From contig CM119267.1 in NCBI GenBank assembly GCA_051294375.1, forward strand, positions 3,221,344 to 3,285,343: 64,000 nt of DNA. Reading direction: 5' to 3'. This stretch comes from Paraspadella gotoi. Its lineage: Eukaryota > Chaetognatha. A program made the position numbers and the translations under genes. Numbering within the stretch: position 1 is the first letter of the stretch; the number at the start of each line of letters is the position of its first letter. This document shows positions 49,589 to 60,448 of this stretch, piece by piece. The notes under the pieces were generated by a model. The model ran no database searches and was not told where the DNA came from. It saw only the letters and a list, made by a program, of their open reading frames with translations.

Positions 49589-51410
49589 ATGACCACAAAA
49601 GCAGCAGCCGCCGCAGCACCGCCGAACGCCGCCGCTCCGAATCACTCCGCCGCGCCTTATCACTCCGCTGAGCAATATCACTCCGCCACGCCGAATCACT
49701 CCGCCATATCATCTTCCAAACCTCGCCCTATTTCTTTTTCCCCGTCATCGTCTTTCCAGGCGTCGCTTTCCAGGAGTTCTAATCTGACGCCGCCTCTACT
49801 CGCAACGCCATCTGCGCCAAGGATGACGACGCCGCACTCTGTGTCACCGCGCCATGCGGGCGTGGCACCAGACCGTCCCGAAGAGCACCGCTCCTTCCGC
49901 TTCTCAACATCCCGTCGTCCGCTTCTCGGAATTTCTTCGCTTCTCGATTCACATCCGGCGGATTCGAACTCGTGGCCTCTGATCGGCAGATTGCCGGAAA
50001 CGTCGAGGAATTCAACAGCGACCCAGAGGGCGACGCCGGACGACGCCGACGCGACGGAGCCGATAATTCCGACGTCTAAAGCGCCGATGCAAAAACCGGC
50101 GCGCTTTAGGAAAAAATTTCGAGGAAAGAAAGAAGGAAAAAGACGATCGAACGACGACGACGAAAGAGATTATTTTCGTCGTCGTCGTCGTCGTCGTCGT
50201 CTCACTCATTGTCTTCCTAATCACTTCCGGCCACGCCCTCTCACGTTCTCTTCGGTCCAGAGATTCTCGCCTCAATTTGTCTTTCGCGTTGGCGCTAATC
50301 ACCGACGCCTTCTTAGATCCGTGAGACTCAATCCTCGATTCTACCACAAGCCCAATTTCTATCCCATTCCCCAGCCCAAATTCCACCCAAGGCCCAAATC
50401 TCACCCCAAGCCCACTCTCCACCGTCGATCCTCTATTCACTGCCCCGGCCGCTTCTGCTGCCGCCGCCGCCGCCGCAGCCGCCGCCTTCTCAATCCGCGC
50501 CCAGACTTTCCTCACCTTTATCCGAGCGACCTTTCCTTCCGCCTCGCCAGGATGAGCGGCCGCCGGCGTCTGCCCGCTCCTCGGCCCGCCGCTCCGCCCG
50601 CCAGCCTATCTCACTGCACACCGCGCTTCAGCCTCGATCGACTCCGCACCCCGCGCTTTGACGAATTTCTCCTTTTATTTCGCGAAGAAAAAAGCTTTTT
50701 CGTTATCGTCGCCGATGACGTCATTGACTTGACTCTCAACCACGATCGTGACGTCATTGTTAACGACGTCGAGAAATTCGTCGTCGGATTCAACGACAGT
50801 CATCGACTTCGGCCACTGAATAGAGACGGAGACACAGACAGAGAGAGAGACGCCGTATCCCTAGACTTTCATTCTTCCTCCGATTTCCCTTCTTCTGTCT
50901 CCTCCTTTCCCTTTGCTCTTTCCTCTCTCTCCTCCTCCCTCTCTCTCTCCCCTCCTACCTCTCCCTCTCCCTCTCCCTCTCTTCCCGCCCCGATATCTCT
51001 CCGTCTTTCTCACCCGTTAATGTCGTCGTCGCCGGGAATTTCCTCTTTAACCATTCAGCATTTGTTTTATGGATTTTCCCTCGAAAATTCGTCGTTGTCG
51101 TCGTCGTCGTCGTCATCATCGTCGTCGTCACAAAACCTGGATGAATTTCGACCAGATTCGATTTATCGAAACTCGGAATTACGAATCTCGGATTTCCGAA
51201 TTCCCCGCGAATCTTATTCGAAAAAATCCGCCGCCGCCGCCGCTGCTGCCGCCGCCCCTGCCATCGCCTCCGCAGCCGCAGCAACGGCAGGGAGCGCCGA
51301 AATCGGTTTCAAGACGTCGTCGTTATCATCGTCGTCGTCGTCGTCATCGTCGTCGTGGATTTCTCGCCTTCTCTTAGCGTGGATGACGGTCCTTCAATTT
51401 GCGCCTAATG
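49589..51410 (+). CDS. Candidate large coding exon, Ala/Ser/Arg-rich disordered protein
   Basis: The frame is open for 607 codons from ATG at 49589 (context GCGGCCATGACC). Upstream, a pyrimidine-rich acceptor (CATTTCTTTTCAG, ending 49563) would start an exon with a short 5' untranslated part. The frame reaches a donor-like AATG|GTAATT at 51410/51411; without splicing it stops at 51487. Features in order: Ala run (5-10); four degenerate NHSA/YHSA repeats (18-39); basic stretch ARFRKKFRGKKEGKRR (171-186); Arg8 (197-204); Pro/Lys/His segment (251-278); Cys/Arg-rich patch (285-299); an acidic/hydrophobic stretch FVIVADDVIDLTLNH (371-385); Pro/Ser segment (450-470); Ser12 (502-513); NLDEFRPDSIYRN (515-527); Ala9-10 (547-555); Ser12 (577-588). 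The homopolymers come from GTC/TCG and GCC triplet arrays. No domain is recognised. Such composition is common in nuclear regulators, but that is only a guess. A possible next exon starts after TTGTCTTCTCAG (51746) and stops near 51838. Confidence 0.5.
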
Positions 51411-51964
51411 GTAATTCGAGATTATTACAAGTTTATTCTTTATTCTTTATTCTTGTCCCTAGACTATGCGAGATTCGGTTGAAATAGTAGGAATTTGTAA
51501 TTTAAATGTAAAGAGCTGTGTAATAAATAGAACATAACTAAATAAATATAAATATATATATATATTTATATATATAAATAAATAATGAATAAATATACTA
51601 TTGATTGATTTTTTTCAATTCAATTTTACGTAAATGACTACATGGTTTCAGTTCGTTTTGTCTAACTGACTAACAAAACACAAATGATTATTGATTATTG
51701 ATTATTTATTTTTGATTAACCTAAAATAACAAAATTGTCTTCTCAGAGACGAAAAGGATTCCATCCACGAATGAAATCCTAATTCTTCTCCCTTTAATAT
51801 CGAAAAAAGCAAAAAAAAAAGCATATTCCTTCTCGTAATTAGACTCAAAAGCAAAAAAAAGCTTCTCCCATCCCAAAAGCGCAACAGAATCGTTTAGTCT
51901 TAAGGGTTTGAGGTTTCAGCTGCGGGATCGTCGCATCGATAACGCATTTTTGGCCAATGTGTCA

Positions 51965-52150
51965 TTTAAGTGCTGCAGCGTTTAAGGTGCTTCAGCAATG
52001 TGGCTGATGCAGCGCCTTTGGTGCTACAGTATTTTAGTGACTGCAACATTATGGCTGCTACAGCATTTTAGTTACAACAACATCATTGCTGCCGCAGTGT
52101 TTTGGGTTCTGCAGTATATCAAGTGCTGCAGTATGAGCGCTGCAGCATGG
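51965..52150. repeat. ~17 bp GCTGCAGYAT minisatellite
   Basis: About 11 units around the core GTGCTGCAGTATTTTAG, with variants GCTACAGTATTTTAG, ACTGCAACATTATGG and CGCTGCAGCATGGG. The noisy copy is at about 45996-46195. The unit contains the self-complementary CTGCAG, so single strands could pair between units. Confidence 0.8.
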
Positions 52151-52258
52151 GAATTTATTTTTTCTGATCGATTATCTCTTCTTTAATGAAGTCGAAACGA
52201 GATTCTTACTTTCCCCGTTTTTTTTTCCTTCGCCGTCCTTGTCCGTTCGATTTAATCA

Positions 52259-52293
52259 CGTCGTTGTCGTCGTCGTCGTCGTCGTCGTCGTCC
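52259..52293. repeat. Pure (GTC)n microsatellite
   Basis: About 11 GTC units. The twin at about 46307-46340 is interrupted. Another (GTC)n lies at 52726-52756, following a GTTGTTGTT run. Confidence 0.85.
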
Positions 52294-52725
52294 TCTTGTT
52301 TGAATTGCCTTTTGTAATGAGTTCCTCCAATAATTGTTGCTGATAATCAATCATTAGTCATTTAAAGTTGAAAGCCAATCAATGAGAAATTGATGTTATA
52401 CTTTTTGTCTTTCTTGGTTTTTAAGAAGAACAATTTAAAAATACAAACCAGATAGTTATTTGTAAATCCTGCAAATGAAACGACCATTGATATTTAAAAA
52501 GAAAAAAAATAATATTTATTTTAAAACCCTGAAATAAAGCCTCTGAAGATTTTCTCTACCGGTATTTTAACTTATATTCAAAAGACAATTTCGCAGTTTT
52601 TCTTGTTTTTGTTTTTTCTGTTTTTCTTTGCGTCAACTTCATCGTTTTATCCACGGAATTTTTGTCGTCGTTGTTGTTGTTGTTTTCGTTGTCGGATTTT
52701 TGTTTTCGGTGACGAAAACAAGCGA

Positions 52726-52758
<33 letters not shown>

Positions 52759-52837
52759 TATCATCGTCTTCGTTATTGTCATTGTCACGTGTTTTCATTC
52801 TTGTCTTTGTTTTATGTCCCTCGTTGATATGGTTATG

Positions 52838-53222
52838 TTTTAGTTATTGTTATTGTTTTTGTTATTGTTATTGTTATTGTTTTAGTTATTGTTTTTGTTA
52901 TTATTTTAGTTATTTTTATTGTTATTGTTATTGTTTTAGTTATTGTTGTTGTTTTAGTTATTGTTTTTGTTATTATTTTAGTTATTGTTATTGTTTTTGT
53001 TATTGTTTTAGTTATTGTTATTGTTTTAGTTATTGTTTTTGTTATTGTTTCAGTTATTGTTATTGTTTTTGTTATTGTTTTAGTTATTTTTTTTGTTATT
53101 GTTTTAGTTATTGTTATTGTTTTTGTTATTGTTTTGTTATTGTTTTAGTTATTGTTTCAGTTATTGTTTTAGTTATTGTTTTAGTTATTGTTATTGTTAT
53201 TATTTTTGTTATTGTTTTAGTA
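52838..53222. repeat. TTATTG / TTTTAGTTATTG array
   Basis: A ~385 bp array built from TTATTG hexamers with regular TTTTAG or TTTTTG spacers. It reads as alternating Tyr/Cys/Phe on the plus strand, an artefact of the repeat. The noisy copy (about 46910-47260) forms the junction between the two block D copies. Confidence 0.85.
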
Positions 53223-54221
53223 ATCTTCTTATCTTTACATACTTAACCATCATTATTTATTTTGACGCAAAGAGGCTCAACAATCTGGTCTTCTTCTCTT
53301 CCGCCTCAACTTCCTCTTCTTCCGCCAAAATGGTTTCCGATTAAGTCGCTAGAGGGCGAAAGGTGAAACCGGAAAAATCCTTCCGGAAGTCATTCGCCCG
53401 AGAGGAGAAAAAATAGGCGACGACGATGATGACGACGACGAAGAAGACGTGAGGACGAACGAAGAAAAGTACGACGATGACCGTAACAAAGGAAGAGAAT
53501 GATGACGGCGACAATGAAGACGATAACGCGACGAACGAAGGAAGACGCGACCGACGACAGAAGGATGACAACGATTGATACGAATGGGAGCGACGATGAT
53601 GACAGACGACGAAGAAGCGAAGAAGACGACGAGCGACGAGAAGGAGACGACGAAGGAGGACGATGACTGATTGACGACGACAAAGAAGCCGATGACGACG
53701 ACGACGACGACGATGACGACGACGACGATGATGACGACGAAAAGGACGAAGAAGACTATGTGATGACGACGACGATGACAACGACGTAAAATCTCTGACG
53801 ACAAAAAAAAACAAAAAGTTGAAACATTTTGATTCCATTAAGTCTTAACAGATGTCAGTAGTAGTGATTGCTTTTTTAAGTCATCAGGTAAGTTTAGTAC
53901 TTACCTTCCCTGAACAAGCGGTCGACTCTGTCAAAAATCGCTGCTTAAAACCGCAAGGGCAACAACAACGACAACCAGTTAAGAACAGTCGGTAAAAAGT
54001 AAAAAGTCAAGAACTGGCAATTGTTTTCTCCATTTGATGTCGGGAGGGAAGAGAAGCGAGAGGGTGAAATTTCGTCAAAAGTGAGTCTATTGTGATTTAA
54101 AATAATAGTGGTTCAAAAATGTTATCCGATTCACCAATTCGATCGACGAACGGAGAAAGAATCGATTTTATAAATTGTGAACTTTTAAATCATTTTGCTC
54201 CCATTTGTTCTTTCTTCCTAA
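53223..54221. other. Gene-free interval with GAC-rich tracts
   Basis: Contains Ser-rich coding-like sequence ending in a stop at 53344 (FFSSASTSSSSAKMVSD), a CTCF-like TCGCTAGAGGGCG at 53346-53358 and imperfect GAC/GAT/GAA triplets (53405-53790). Unique sequence follows with an AAAGTAAAAAGTCAAGAAC stretch. I cannot support a gene here. Confidence 0.5.
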
Positions 54222-54479
54222 ATGTCAAGAGACTGTCGGCACGCTTTAAGAGTCAAAGGAAAAATTCTTTCATTATCCATATTTGGTAGTAAACAACAGA
54301 AAGGAAAAGACGACGACGACAGGAGAGACGATGATGTCAACGACGACGACGACGACGATTACGACGACGACGACGATGACAATACCAATGAAGTCCGTAA
54401 TAAACACGGGAATAAAAGAAAAACCAAGAAAATAACTGAGGCCCATGAGTCAATTGGGTCATTGTTCAATAAAAACTGA
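54222..54479 (+). CDS. Candidate short Asp-rich ORF, unidentified
   Basis: 85 codons. The non-repetitive N-terminal part is MSRDCRHALRVKGKILSLSI, followed by an Asp-rich middle from (GAC)n and a basic C-terminal part EVRNKHGNKRKTKKITEAHE before the stop. AATAAA lies at 54467-54472, overlapping the stop region, and could be a polyadenylation signal. The unique sequence on both sides of the Asp run favours coding. It could equally be a chance frame through a triplet tract or a last exon lacking its acceptor. Confidence 0.25.
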   Translation: MSRDCRHALRVKGKILSLSIFGSKQQKGKDDDDRRDDDVNDDDDDDYDDDDDDNTNEVRNKHGNKRKTKKITEAHESIGSLFNKN

Positions 54480-55500
54480 CCAGTCTTAATTGATCACATG
54501 GTCATTGAGCCTGTATTACCATTCATTACCATTGGCCGATGGCTCTGACTTATAGCCACCACTAGTGTCCAATGGCCCTGGTCATTGACTAGTTTCCCCC
54601 TGGCTTTTCGCGGCCCCGGTTGCGAATCCATTCATTTCCTTCTCGATTTGGCTGCGCGGACTGAAACCACCTTTCATATTTTGCTGGGAAGAACAAAGGA
54701 GAAAGTAAAGGAAAAGAAAGAGAAAAGGAAAAAAGAGAAAAAGAAAAAAAAAGAGAAAAAAAAAAGGGAAAAAAAAGGAAAGGAAAGCAAGAGGCTGCTC
54801 GTGTTCGGCTTCCACTGCGGAAATTAATGGGACGATCCCCGGAGTTTGTTACATAAACTCCGTGCGCGGCCATAGCAACAAGCAATTGATTGCAAAAGGA
54901 AGAGAGAGATTAAATATTCAGAGGTAATCAGATCCAACGTCTGCGGAAAACGTATGGAGATAAGATAAGAAATTGAGCGAAGACGACGACGACGACGACG
55001 ACGACGATTATGATCCGCACCAGTTGATGACGATGGCTAATGACAAACCGACAGTAACGATGACGTGATGATGATGACGGACCTTGGACGATGATGATCC
55101 TGGCGACATACTTATCTCCTGATACATTAGTTTTTGTTTTTTTTTCAACCTGCGAGCCCTCGCTTTTTCCCCTTTTTCTCTTATGCTTTTTGAATTCACA
55201 TTAGCGACCGTCTTTAATGACCACAAAGTCCTTGTTCACCAACCCTTCCTCACTCTCACTCACCTCCATCTGTTTTTGTTTTTGCCTTCGACTTCCCTCG
55301 AGATATTTTTGCTCAAGTTTGCTCGGCGAAGCGGCCGTCTGCCCACGCGCGGCTGGGCTCTATTTCACCGCCGGTGATTTGCTTGTCAGAGAGATTGATT
55401 AATCTGCTTGGGCTTTACTGAGATACCGCGATGACGATGCGTCGCAAAGTATCAAACGGTTTCTGTCGTATTCATTTATTTCATCAAAAGTCGTTCTATG
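54480..55500. other. Gene-free interval
   Basis: Begins with a run of GGTCATTGA/ATTACCATT-like short repeats (54490-54590), then a purine-only stretch (54700-54790), (GAC)n at 54983-55008 and mixed unique sequence. One 98-codon minus-strand frame depends on the purine tract and is not called. Confidence 0.5.
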
Positions 55501-55700
55501 TTCCTTCTCTATATAAAAACCAATATAAAATTATCTATCCATTTAATAAATAAGCTATCTCGCCCCTGACTTTGAACATTTGGGTTTTAAGACGTCTTAC
55601 AAGATAATGACATAGCAGGTCCCTTCAAGCTTTCAATCAAGCTTCCCTATCAATGAAGTGGTATACTATTTTAAAGAATGTTTTATTTGTATAACCACTC
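55501..55700 (+). repeat. Dispersed repeat family 2, locus d
   Basis: Best-preserved copy. It carries TATAAAAACCAATATAAAAT, AATAAATAAGCTATCTCG, CCCCTGAC, CTTACAAGATAATGACATAG, TTCAAGCTTTCAATCAAGC and ATCAATGAAGTGGTATA. The left half matches locus a and the right half matches loci b and c. Confidence 0.65.
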
Positions 55701-58480
55701 CTTGAATAATTAATAGGCTCATTGCTATTTGTCTTTCATCGAATCAAAGGATCCAGCCCAGCTCCAGACCCATCTCCAGCACAGCTAAGCGTTGTTCCAA
55801 CACAGCGCGTCGTCGAATTAATTTCGTCTGAAATGAAATCGAGCGCAAAATTAAATTTTTTAAAGCCCAAAAATGGGAAAAAAAATTTTGATTAACTTTT
55901 GAATTTACATTTAAAAAGCGAATGAAGAGACTCATCGTGAAATAAGAACGGTAATTCCAATGTGTAGCGCCGCAGTAACTTTATTTNNNNNNNNNNNNNN
56001 NNNNNNNNNNNNNNNNNNNNNNNNNNNNNNNNNNNNNNNNNNNNNNNNNNNNNNNNNNNNNNNNNNNNNNNNNNNNNNNNNNNNNNNNNNNNNNNNNNNN
56101 NNNNNNNNNNNNNNNNNNNNNNNNNNNNNNNNNNNNNNNNNNNNNNNNNNNNNNNNNNNNNNNNNNNNNNNNNNNNNNNNNNNNNNNNNNNNNNNNNNNN
56201 NNNNNNNNNNNNNNNNNNNNNNNNNNNNNNNNNNNNNNNNNNNNNNNNNNNNNNNNNNNNNNNNNNNNNNNNNNNNNNNNNNNNNNNNNNNNNNNNNNNN
56301 NNNNNNNNNNNNNNNNNNNNNNNNNNNNNNNNNNNNNNNNNNNNNNNNNNNNNNNNNNNNNNNNNNNNNNNNNNNNNNNNNNNNNNNNNNNNNNNNNNNN
56401 NNNNNNNNNNNNNNNNNNNNNNNNNNNNNNNNNNNNNNNNNNNNNNNNNNNNNNNNNNNNNNNNNNNNNNNNNNNNNNNNNNNNNNNNNNNNNNNNNNNN
56501 NNNNNNNNNNNNNNNNNNNNNNNNNNNNNNNNNNNNNNNNNNNNNNNNNNNNNNNNNNNNNNNNNNNNNNNNNNNNNNNNNNNNNNNNNNNNNNNNNNNN
56601 NNNNNNNNNNNNNNNNNNNNNNNNNNNNNNNNNNNNNNNNNNNNNNNNNNNNNNNNNNNNNNNNNNNNNNNNNNNNNNNNNNNNNNNNNNNNNNNNNNNN
56701 NNNNNNNNNNNNNNNNNNNNNNNNNNNNNNNNNNNNNNNNNNNNNNNNNNNNNNNNNNNNNNNNNNNNNNNNNNNNNNNNNNNNNNNNNNNNNNNNNNNN
56801 NNNNNNNNNNNNNNNACGTTAGTAGCTTTAATTCTCAATCTCCCGCAAACATACTTCAATAAAATGAATAACTGGGCCGAAACTATGAGCCGAGATGAGT
56901 TTGAGCAGGGAGGGCAGGGAAAACATGGAAGCATTAAGGCCGAGGGGGCCTTTTAAGAATCTTGGCATTATAGGCGGTTTACTAGAACCGACCCGTCACA
57001 CTTACCGAAAACTTTTCCTCAGCGTTTATATAGGTCTAAATCTGTTCTCTCAAAATGTCTTCGATTGAAACTTTCGCCTTTCTCGATGCAACAACGTCAA
57101 TTTTGATTTTTGAGAAAGAATTACATTGTTTTTAAAATTGTATTAATTGATTGGTGCCGTTTTAGTCACTTTAAAGTAAAAAAAAAAAGAGGAAACGCGA
57201 AAATAATCTTCGAAATTAATTACTGCAATATGCAAATGAGATTAAGTGATCGATCGGTTTCCTCGTTTTCGTTGATCGTTCGAATTTCTTTTTTTTAAAT
57301 ATATTTTAAACTTTATTAACATTAACCTCCTTTTTGTTCCTTTCATTTCCTCTCATTACCTTTGGTTACCTATTTTTTATTTTTAAACATTTTTCCCCAC
57401 AATTTTCGATAGTATTTTGCAAAGTTGTTACGTCAACGGTCTCGACTTACGGAATACTTCTTTTGACTTGGTTCTGTCTGAAATATCTTTTAGGGTATTA
57501 ACTTCATTTAAGTGTTTTCTTCTTAGTATTATTATTCTCCTCTTTCCAATTCGGTTTAATAAATGTTGTTAGAAGAAAAAAAAGCCAAATCTTTCTATCG
57601 TTCGATATTTTTTTTTTCCGTGTTTTTCTTTTCTATTATGACTGAGATTCTTTTTTTCATTTTCTTTTCTCCTCATTTCTTCTAATACCCAGTCTCTCTT
57701 TTCCTTTCCTTTCCTCTCTCTCTCCATTCATCTCTACCTCCTCCTNNNNNNNNNNNNNNNNNNNNNNNNNNNNNNNNNNNNNNNNNNNNNNNNNNNNNNN
57801 NNNNNNNNNNNNNNNNNNNNNNNNNNNNNNNNNNNNNNNNNNNNNNNNNNNNNNNNNNNNNNNNNNNNNNNNNNNNNNNNNNNNNNNNNNNNNNNNNNNN
57901 NNNNNNNNNNNNNNNNNNNNNNNNNNNNNNNNNNNNNNNNNNNNNNNNNNNNNNNNNNNNNNNNNNNNNNNNNNNNNNNNNTCGATGTCTCGCTTTTTTT
58001 TTGTTTTTGTGTCAACATCATTCGTTTGTTGATGTTTTCGTCGTCGTTGTTGTTGTTGTTGTCGTGGTTGTTGTGGTCATCTCAACAAAAACAAAAACAA
58101 AAAAAGAAGCATAAGGAAAGACAACTCGTTTATGTAACCACGAAATTTGGAGCATATGTTCTCTCTCTCTCTCTCTNNNNNNNNNNNNNNNNNNNNNNNN
58201 NNNNNNNNNNNNNNNNNNNNNNNNNNNNNNNNNNNNNNNNNNNNNNNNNNNNNNNNNNNNNNNNNNNNNNNNNNNNNNNNNNNNNNNNNNNNNNNNNNNN
58301 NNNNNNNNNNNNNNNNNNNNNNNNNNNNNNNNNNNNNNNNNNNNNNNNNNNNNNNNNNNNNNNNNNNNNNCTCTCTCTCTCTTTAAATCCAATAAACAAA
58401 TGTTTTTTCAGTTATTTGTAATATCAAAATGATAATAACATTTACAAAAAATTTACGAATTTAAAGTGTCTTCAATAAAT
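55701..58480. other. AT-rich interval broken by three long N gaps
   Basis: N gaps occupy 55987-56815, 57746-57981 and 58177-58370. Visible sequence is AT-rich and includes ATGCAAAT within ATATGCAAATGAGATTAA (about 57229-57246), shared with block D (47396-47411). Short (GTT)n occurs at 58045-58063, and (CT)n lies on both sides of the 58177 gap. No gene can be supported from what is visible. Confidence 0.5.
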
Positions 58481-58513
58481 GATTATTGTTTTGTTTGTTT
58501 ACAACTCGTCCCC

Positions 58514-58597
58514 ATGGCGACAACGACGCTGCAACGAGAGGGGACGAGATTGCGCAAGAAGCTTTTAGATTTTATCTGGAAAAAAAAGGAGAACCTT
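58514..58597 (+). CDS. Possible short exon or ORF, ambiguous frame
   Basis: ATG at 58514 sits in a strong start context (TCCCCATGGCG) and opens 27 codons (MATTTLQREGTRLRKK...) before a stop. An overlapping frame starting at 58486 reads more like protein (DEIAQEAFRFYLEKK, PLADKPIFQRVV) and continues toward the T-run and N gap at 58690. A GTGGTAACG donor-like site lies at about 58624. Only one frame can be right and neither is recognised, so this is a weak candidate. Confidence 0.2.
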
Positions 58598-59423
58598 TAG
58601 CAGACAAACCAATCTTTCAGAGAGTGGTAACGGATGCTTGGTGCTTGGTCTCTCTCTTTCTTTCTCTCTCTCTCTTTTTTTTTTTTTTTNNNNNNNNNNN
58701 NNNNNNNNNNNNNNNNNNNNNNNNNNNNNNNNNNNNNNNNNNNNNNNNNNNNNNNNNNNNNNNNNNNNNNNNNNNNNNNNNNNNNNNNNNNNNNNNNNNN
58801 NNNNNNNNNNNNNNNNNNNNNNNNNNNNNNNNNNNNNNNNNNNNNNNNNNNNNNNNNNNNNNNNNNNNNNNNNNNNNNNNNNNNNNNNNNNNNNNNNNNN
58901 NNNNNNNNNNNNNNNNNNNNNNNNNNNNNNNNNNNNNNNNNNNNNNNNNNNNNNNNNNNNNNNNNNNNNNNNNNNNNNNNNNNNNNNNNNNNNNNNNNNN
59001 NNNNNNNNNNNNNNNNNNNNNNNNNNNNNNNNNNNNNNNNNNNNNNNNNNNNNNNNNNNNNNNNNNNNNNNNNNNNNNNNNNNNNNNNNNNNNNNNNNNN
59101 NNNNNNNNNNNNNNNNNNNNNNNNNNNNNNNNNNNNNNNNNNNNNNNNNNNNNNNNNNNNNNNNNNNNNNNNNNNNNNNNNNNNNNNNNNNNNNNNNNNN
59201 NNNNNNNNNNNNNNNNNNNNNNNNNNNNNNNNNNNNNNNNNNNNNNNNNNNNNNNNNNNNNNNNNNNNNNNNNNNNNNNNNNNNNNNNNNNNNNNNNNNN
59301 NNNNNNNNNCAAAAAGCCAGTTTTCCCGAAGCGACGCAACTGAGAGCTTTTTGTTTGTTCTTTTTTTTTTTGCTAATTTTTTCAGCTCCTTTTTTTTTAT
59401 TATTCATAGACATCTACTTTTTA

Positions 59424-59743
59424 GTTACGCCGCGAGTCACTTTTCGGTCGGTCTGTCGGTCGGTGTGTGTGTCTGACTGTCTGTCTGTCGGTCTGTATGT
59501 TTGTCCGTCGGTCTATCCCACTTATATTAAAAAAGCATATAATTTGCCTATAGTTGGTTGCTCATTTGTTAAGACAGGAAAAAACCTAAAATCTAAGGGA
59601 CTGCTAGCGCCGCCTTCAGGAAATCCTAAAACTAAAAGGAATAAAACTAAAAGACTGTATTTCGATACAGTGCACGTCATAAATACAAGGGCGAAGAAAG
59701 TCATGTCATGTCATGTTATACACATGAAAATAAAGTCACTGCG
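59424..59743. mobile_element. MITE-like element, copy with truncated right end
   Basis: Starts GTTACGCCGCGAGTCACTTT. The interior matches the other copies (GCATATAATTTGCCTATAG, ACTGCTAGCGCCGCCTTCAG). It stops at GTCACTGCG, and the next bases TTCTTGTTTT match what lies ~22 bp beyond the terminus elsewhere, so the last part of the right terminus was lost. It lies outside all duplicated blocks, making it an independent copy of the family. Confidence 0.7.
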
Positions 59744-60189
59744 TTCTTGTTTTAATATCAAAATAGCAAATATTTTTTTTAATAGCAAATATTTGTAGTT
59801 TTAATTTTATAATGAAATAATTTATAAATATACAAAGCTTTTTACTCGCAAAGGAAAGAGCCTTTTAAAAGTCATTTTTCTTTTCTTAAAAAAAGTCAGT
59901 TTTACTTTTGAATTTCCTTCCACGAATCATTTTAAAAGAAATAAAAAGAAACTCTGGAGTCGCAGCTTGCGCGAGAGAGCTTTTCAAGTCGCAGAGGAAA
60001 GAGGAAAAAAGATTCTCCTTAATAAAAAAAAAATAATAAAAATAAGAAAACAAAAGACGAGGAAACAGAATGACATCTATGGTGACGAGCGCAGATTAAT
60101 GCTGAAACAGAAGAGCATCTCTGTTTGACAATGAGGATAGAAAGTGATGAATGAATATCATGCCATTGGCCTTTACATTGATGGTAACA
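59744..60189. other. Gene-free AT-rich interval
   Basis: Mostly AAAATA-type sequence with short unique parts. No coding or structural RNA feature was recognised. Confidence 0.5.
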
Positions 60190-60304
60190 TTTAGAGGGCA
60201 TGGTGACAAGGATTTAGAGGGCATGGTGACAAGGATTTAGAGGGCATGGTGACAAGGATTTAGAGGGCATGGTGACAAGGATTTTGAGGGCATGGTGACA
60301 AGGA
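60190..60304. repeat. Five 23-bp tandem units
   Basis: Units start at 60190, 60213, 60236, 60259 and 60282 and begin TTTAGAGGGCATGGTGAC. All are identical except the last (TTTTGAGGG). This near-identity suggests recent amplification. The 23-bp period is not a multiple of three, so it is unlikely to be coding. Confidence 0.95.
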
Positions 60305-60448
60305 TTTAAAAATCACAAAGGGAGATTTATCCTTTCATTCAGAGCTGACTTTGGACAAGTGAGTTAAGGCTTTCATTCCGATGACAAGATAATAACAGAA
60401 ATAATTGAGAATAATGAGAACGAGAATTAGGAGTGATATAGAGTGATG

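Larger units (their letters stand above)
47266..53222. repeat. Block D, second copy (clean reference version)
   Basis: Clean equivalent of 41376-47230 and site of the only long intact open frame in the window. It also contains (CT)n arrays (48425-48530, 48650-48795, 48870-48965), dispersed family 2 (about 49005-49200), a 17-bp minisatellite and the TTATTG array. Confidence 0.85.

Noticed and set aside
52776-53246. 156-codon Tyr/Cys/Phe frame
   Set aside because: It is a direct translation of the TTATTG minisatellite.
53346-53358. CTCF-like motif TCGCTAGAGGGCG
   Set aside because: A single 13-base match differing at one position from the core consensus is expected by chance in a genome. It is noted only within the interval description.
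58486-59798. Frames of 240-386 codons spanning the 58690-59309 gap
   Set aside because: Most of their length is N, so neither frame nor continuity is known.
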